Shown: positions 7,919 to 10,290 of the stretch, piece after piece | How positions within the stretch are numbered: the stretch's first letter is position 1 | How the letters are laid out: every line of letters begins with the position of its first letter | Assembly: GCF_000203795.2 (NCBI RefSeq) | Contig: NW_006281104.1 | Coordinates: forward strand, 1,856 to 12,145 | DNA: 10,290 nt | Direction: 5' to 3' | Source: Batrachochytrium dendrobatidis JAM81 | Lineage: Eukaryota > Chytridiomycota > Chytridiomycetes > Rhizophydiales | The notes under the pieces: model-generated | Told to the model about the DNA's origin: nothing | Databases searched by the model: none | The model's input: the letters and a program-made list of their open reading frames with translations, nothing else | Position numbers and translations under genes: made by a program

Positions 7919-9080
7919 CAAACCAACTCAATGATATGCAAGTATTGCGGTTTGACCAAATCACAATCACCCATATTGTCGACTGTCCAACTCGTTGACA
8001 TTCAAACTGTGTCATCACTAGTCACAATATAATGATTGACTGACTTGTTTGATTGATCTGATATTGACACTTTGCAAACCTCGACTTGATTCATCAACTT
8101 GTATATTCATATAATATTGGGTTTGTATCATCACGTTGGACTCGTTATCAAACACCTTGATGTGTCCATGCAACACAAACTCGATATACACACATTAGTT
8201 ACTGTTTGACATGAATGGGTTGATCATACATACCAGACAATGTAACTGTATTAGTTGTATGATACAATCAATCATGGTTGGCTCATCACCATCAAATATC
8301 AAATGTTGATCACATATACATTGATTTGTAATTGCATGGTCCGTTGGCAATACACACTATGATATGATTGACAAGTTGTTGATTTGCAGTAATCAGATGT
8401 ACATCACCTGTAACATTGGATGCAATTGACGAGTTGTAACCGCCAGTCAACAATCATCGATATGTTGGTGATTGTGTTGACTACATGATTGGTATGGATT
8501 AGCTGTCATGATCGATTGGTGAACAATACAATCCACATTGATTATGACGTGTTGCAACTAGTTGATATATGCAGACTCGACTGATGATCGAGTATATGTT
8601 GATGTGTAACTCTGTCACTGTTTGTCTTGATTGGTCATTGCTACTGCTTGTATATGCAGTGTATACATGTGTGATGTATTGGATATCGGTGTGGTATATG
8701 TTGAACCTGTTGGAAGATATATTGTCATGTCGCATCAAATCGCACTACATTTAGAATGCAATCATTGATTTGTTGGTTTAATGATCGACTCGACTCACAT
8801 TCGACTGTAATGGCCACAAATCTGCATTGCTGATTGACAGGAATATATCAACATGTATCAGACTCGGACATGGTGTATATCAGTTGCATATACCAATCAC
8901 TGATGCAATTGATTGTGATCGATTAGTCAATCAATTGGATATCAACACCAATGTCAGTCCATTTCCACATGGATACTCGCAGTTGTGACCTGTATTCAGT
9001 CAGTAATATTGGTTCATGTAGTATATTGTATAGTCAACCATGCACATACACATGCATGTCATTGTCAATTGATGGTCGTT

Positions 9081-9102
9081 TGTGGACAACTTGTGGACAA
9101 CT
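9081..9102 (+). repeat. 11-bp tandem duplication (TGTGGACAACT x2)
   Basis: Two exact adjacent copies in non-coding sequence, followed by TG, the start of a third unit. Confidence 0.88.
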
Positions 9103-9165
9103 TGCAAATATTACAATCATGGTGATTGCTTGAATGTCGATACCAAGCCATGCGTTTGATGGTCA

Positions 9166-9189
9166 TTTACTGTTCAGTTTACTGTTCAA
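9166..9189 (+). repeat. 12-bp tandem duplication (TTTACTGTTCAG/A)
   Basis: Two adjacent copies matching at 11 of 12 bases, only 64 bp beyond the previous tandem duplication. Confidence 0.8.
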
Positions 9190-9366
9190 CAATGCAAATG
9201 GTCGTTGTCTACCAATCAGTCGAGTCGTAGACATGAACTGCACATTATGTGTATCGCTTTGTTCATGACCAAACTGTAACAATGTGCACTTTGCATTGAG
9301 TTTGAACTGCAATCTGCGACTTGTACGCATTATGATGCATTGTTTCAATATTCATGTTGCATTCAT

Positions 9367-9411
9367 CAACATCAACGTGCAGTGTCAATCTGATGTTTGG
9401 TGTTGATGTTG
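9367..9411. repeat. Inverted repeat (10-bp arms)
   Basis: CAACATCAAC at 9367-9376 and GTTGATGTTG at 9402-9411 are perfectly complementary with a 25-bp loop. A second hairpin follows directly: GATATTC (9416-9422) with GAATATC (9433-9439). Such words are common in this tract, so chance pairing is possible. Confidence 0.5.
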
Positions 9412-9521
9412 TGTTGATATTCCAACAACACTGAATATCGCAAATCAGGTCAGTATTGACCCATGTGATAATAATCCATGGACAATCGGTTTTACCAAAC
9501 TGTTGTACAAACATATTGTCA

Positions 9522-9535
9522 TTCGATCGATCGAA
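9522..9535. repeat. 14-bp perfect palindrome at a composition boundary
   Basis: TTCGATCGATCGAA reads the same on both strands. It lies about 30 bp beyond the end of the homopolymer-free tract, where ordinary AT-rich sequence with A and T runs resumes, so it may mark a junction. Confidence 0.7.
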
Positions 9536-9855
9536 AGTAGTATAGATAGAGCACTCGATGATACCAGCTTTTTAACCGACACTTACTGCTAAATCATGTA
9601 CAAAGTTGTCAAAACATAAATTATTCGCAGAAAGGAATTCAAGTCAAAAGTATTAGGATAGAATAGTCAATAGCTTTGCTTGTAATTCATAATAAATACG
9701 AGCTATTTGTGCCAGACTCATACTTGATGCCTCAAATCGGATACAATGGGTAGTTTTTTAACCAGTACTAAGCGTTAATGTACACAGACTGGGTTTAGCT
9801 GGATCTTGTTGTAAGAATAATAGAGTATAAAATCAAACCACTGACAAGTCTGTGT
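9536..9855. other. Spacer downstream of the right-edge pseudogene, with a diverged duplication
   Basis: Ordinary AT-rich non-coding sequence lying 3' of the minus-strand pseudogene. Two related blocks, 9567-9602 and 9752-9784, both run from a T-rich stretch through TTTTTAACC to ATGTACA (allowing a substitution and small gaps), which suggests an old duplication about 185 bp apart. No minus-strand AATAAA was seen. Confidence 0.5.
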
Positions 9856-10290
9856 TTATCGAGTACGAGTCTTTATATTTCCAATCAACTCTTCCAAATG
9901 TGATATTGTGTCTTGCAATGCCAAAATGGATTCAAATCTGCTTGATTACACTATGCATTTGGACATCATTGCTGATCTGTTGAATTTCACGCTTTCTTTG
10001 ATCATCTTTTTGATACTCTAGCATATTCCATTCATAATTGTGTCTAGCCTCCAACTCTTGATCCTGGCTCATCCCTGGTTGTTTTTGTCAATACCATTGA
10101 TTGGGAATAAAGTCACAATCAACCCGCTGTTTATCACGTATGGCTATTTGATTCAATTCAGTTGCAAACAATTCTTTGTAAGAGTATACTTTCTGGTACT
10201 CCTTGTATCATACCAGCATCTCTTGAAACAGCTGCTTTTGTACTTGTAACAATCCCTGCAGTGTTTTGTCAGTTGAGTGTTTGGTTGAAG
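9856..10290 (-). pseudogene. 3' end of a coiled-coil protein gene, inactivated; continues beyond right edge
   Basis: A minus-strand coding remnant entering from the right edge. The frame is rich in Gln, Lys, Glu and Leu with heptad spacing: LLQVQKQLFQEML, then a TGA at 10210-10208, YKEYQKVYSYKELFATELNQ..., a second TGA at 10090-10088, then EARHNYEWNMLEYQKDDQ and REIQQISNDVQMH. At 9934 the frame ends at a TGA, but one base on, the same style continues as LALQDTISHLEELIGNIK and ends at a natural TAA (9858-9856), which points to a one-base insertion in the ATTT there. The peptide keeps family character across all three lesions, so inactivation looks recent. It is probably related to lineage-specific secreted coiled-coil proteins like the gene at 6745-7428, but I see no alignable identity between them. 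The N-terminus, and any signal peptide, is outside the window. Confidence 0.68.

Larger units (their letters stand above)
7496..9521. other. Two-kilobase gene-free tract of unusual composition
   Basis: No gene, tRNA or transposon motif is supported; the open frames (61-83 codons) have no recognisable features. From 7523 to 9489 I find no run of four or more identical bases on either strand, although the tract is clearly AT-rich. TTGAC/GTCAA words are frequent: eight in 7981-8500 by direct count (TTGAC at 7995, 8036, 8064, 8206, 8368, 8426 and 8477; GTCAA at 8446). Short inverted repeats and two tandem duplications of 11-12 bp lie inside. The first about 150 bases next to the secreted-protein gene may hold its upstream control region. 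Confidence 0.65.

Noticed and set aside
8499..9514. Several frames of 60-83 codons on both strands
   Set aside because: They overlap each other in conflicting frames, show no recognisable features, and are expected by chance at this stop-codon density.
9932..10210. TGA read as a sense codon (alternative genetic code) in the right-edge gene
   Set aside because: The lesion at 9934 also needs a frame change, and the copia and secreted-protein frames contain no internal TGA, so a standard code with a pseudogene fits better.
10193..10213. A 21-base GT...AG intron removing the first TGA of the right-edge gene
   Set aside because: It is far shorter than usual fungal introns, and the bases encode Tyr-Lys-Glu-Tyr-Gln-type residues that fit the coiled-coil protein; a nonsense change is simpler.
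10040..10249. Plus-strand frame of 69 codons with hydrophobic stretches
   Set aside because: It is the antisense of the coiled-coil remnant; antisense of Gln/Lys/Glu-rich coding sequence commonly reads as Leu/Phe-rich.

Overview
The window looks like a repeat-rich piece of a fungal nuclear genome, most probably a chytrid of the genus Batrachochytrium (B. salamandrivorans is my first guess). This rests on a small secreted protein whose signal peptide (MKFSIAVLSSILAV...) followed by an N-P-V-D-P and Ser/Thr/Ala-rich stretch I associate with that genus, on a TATA-driven minus-strand promoter, on a Ty1/copia retrotransposon, and on AT-rich, gene-poor spacers. The organism call is inference from memory of these families; no marker gene is present.

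Layout. Positions 1-2637 are the 3' part of a Ty1/copia element running off the left edge. Its open frame carries GAG-pre-integrase, a complete DD35E integrase and RNase H, but the whole reverse transcriptase is missing by an in-frame internal deletion. The 3' LTR follows (about 2345-2637). From 2638 to 3968 there is gene-free sequence with a minisatellite-like array and a spaced direct repeat. At 3969-4389 (minus) lie fragments of a possible decayed gene. At about 4634-5619 (plus) lies a frameshifted IS630/Tc1/mariner-type DDE transposase pseudogene. Gene-free sequence follows to 6744.

The one convincing intact host gene is at 6745-7428 (minus): a 227-residue predicted secreted coiled-coil protein with its own TATA box. 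From about 7500 to 9520 comes a long gene-free tract of odd texture: I find no run of four or more identical bases from 7523 to 9489, together with many TTGAC/GTCAA words. It ends beside a 14-bp perfect palindrome (9522-9535), after which ordinary AT-rich sequence resumes. At the right edge (9856-10290, minus) is the 3' end of a second coiled-coil gene, broken by two TGA codons and one frameshift.

The genes do not form a pathway. The picture is a fast-evolving compartment in which one secreted effector-like gene survives between dead transposons, a dead coiled-coil gene and spacers of unexplained composition. The most unusual signal is the homopolymer-free tract; the cleanest molecular event is the precise loss of reverse transcriptase from an otherwise open copia frame.
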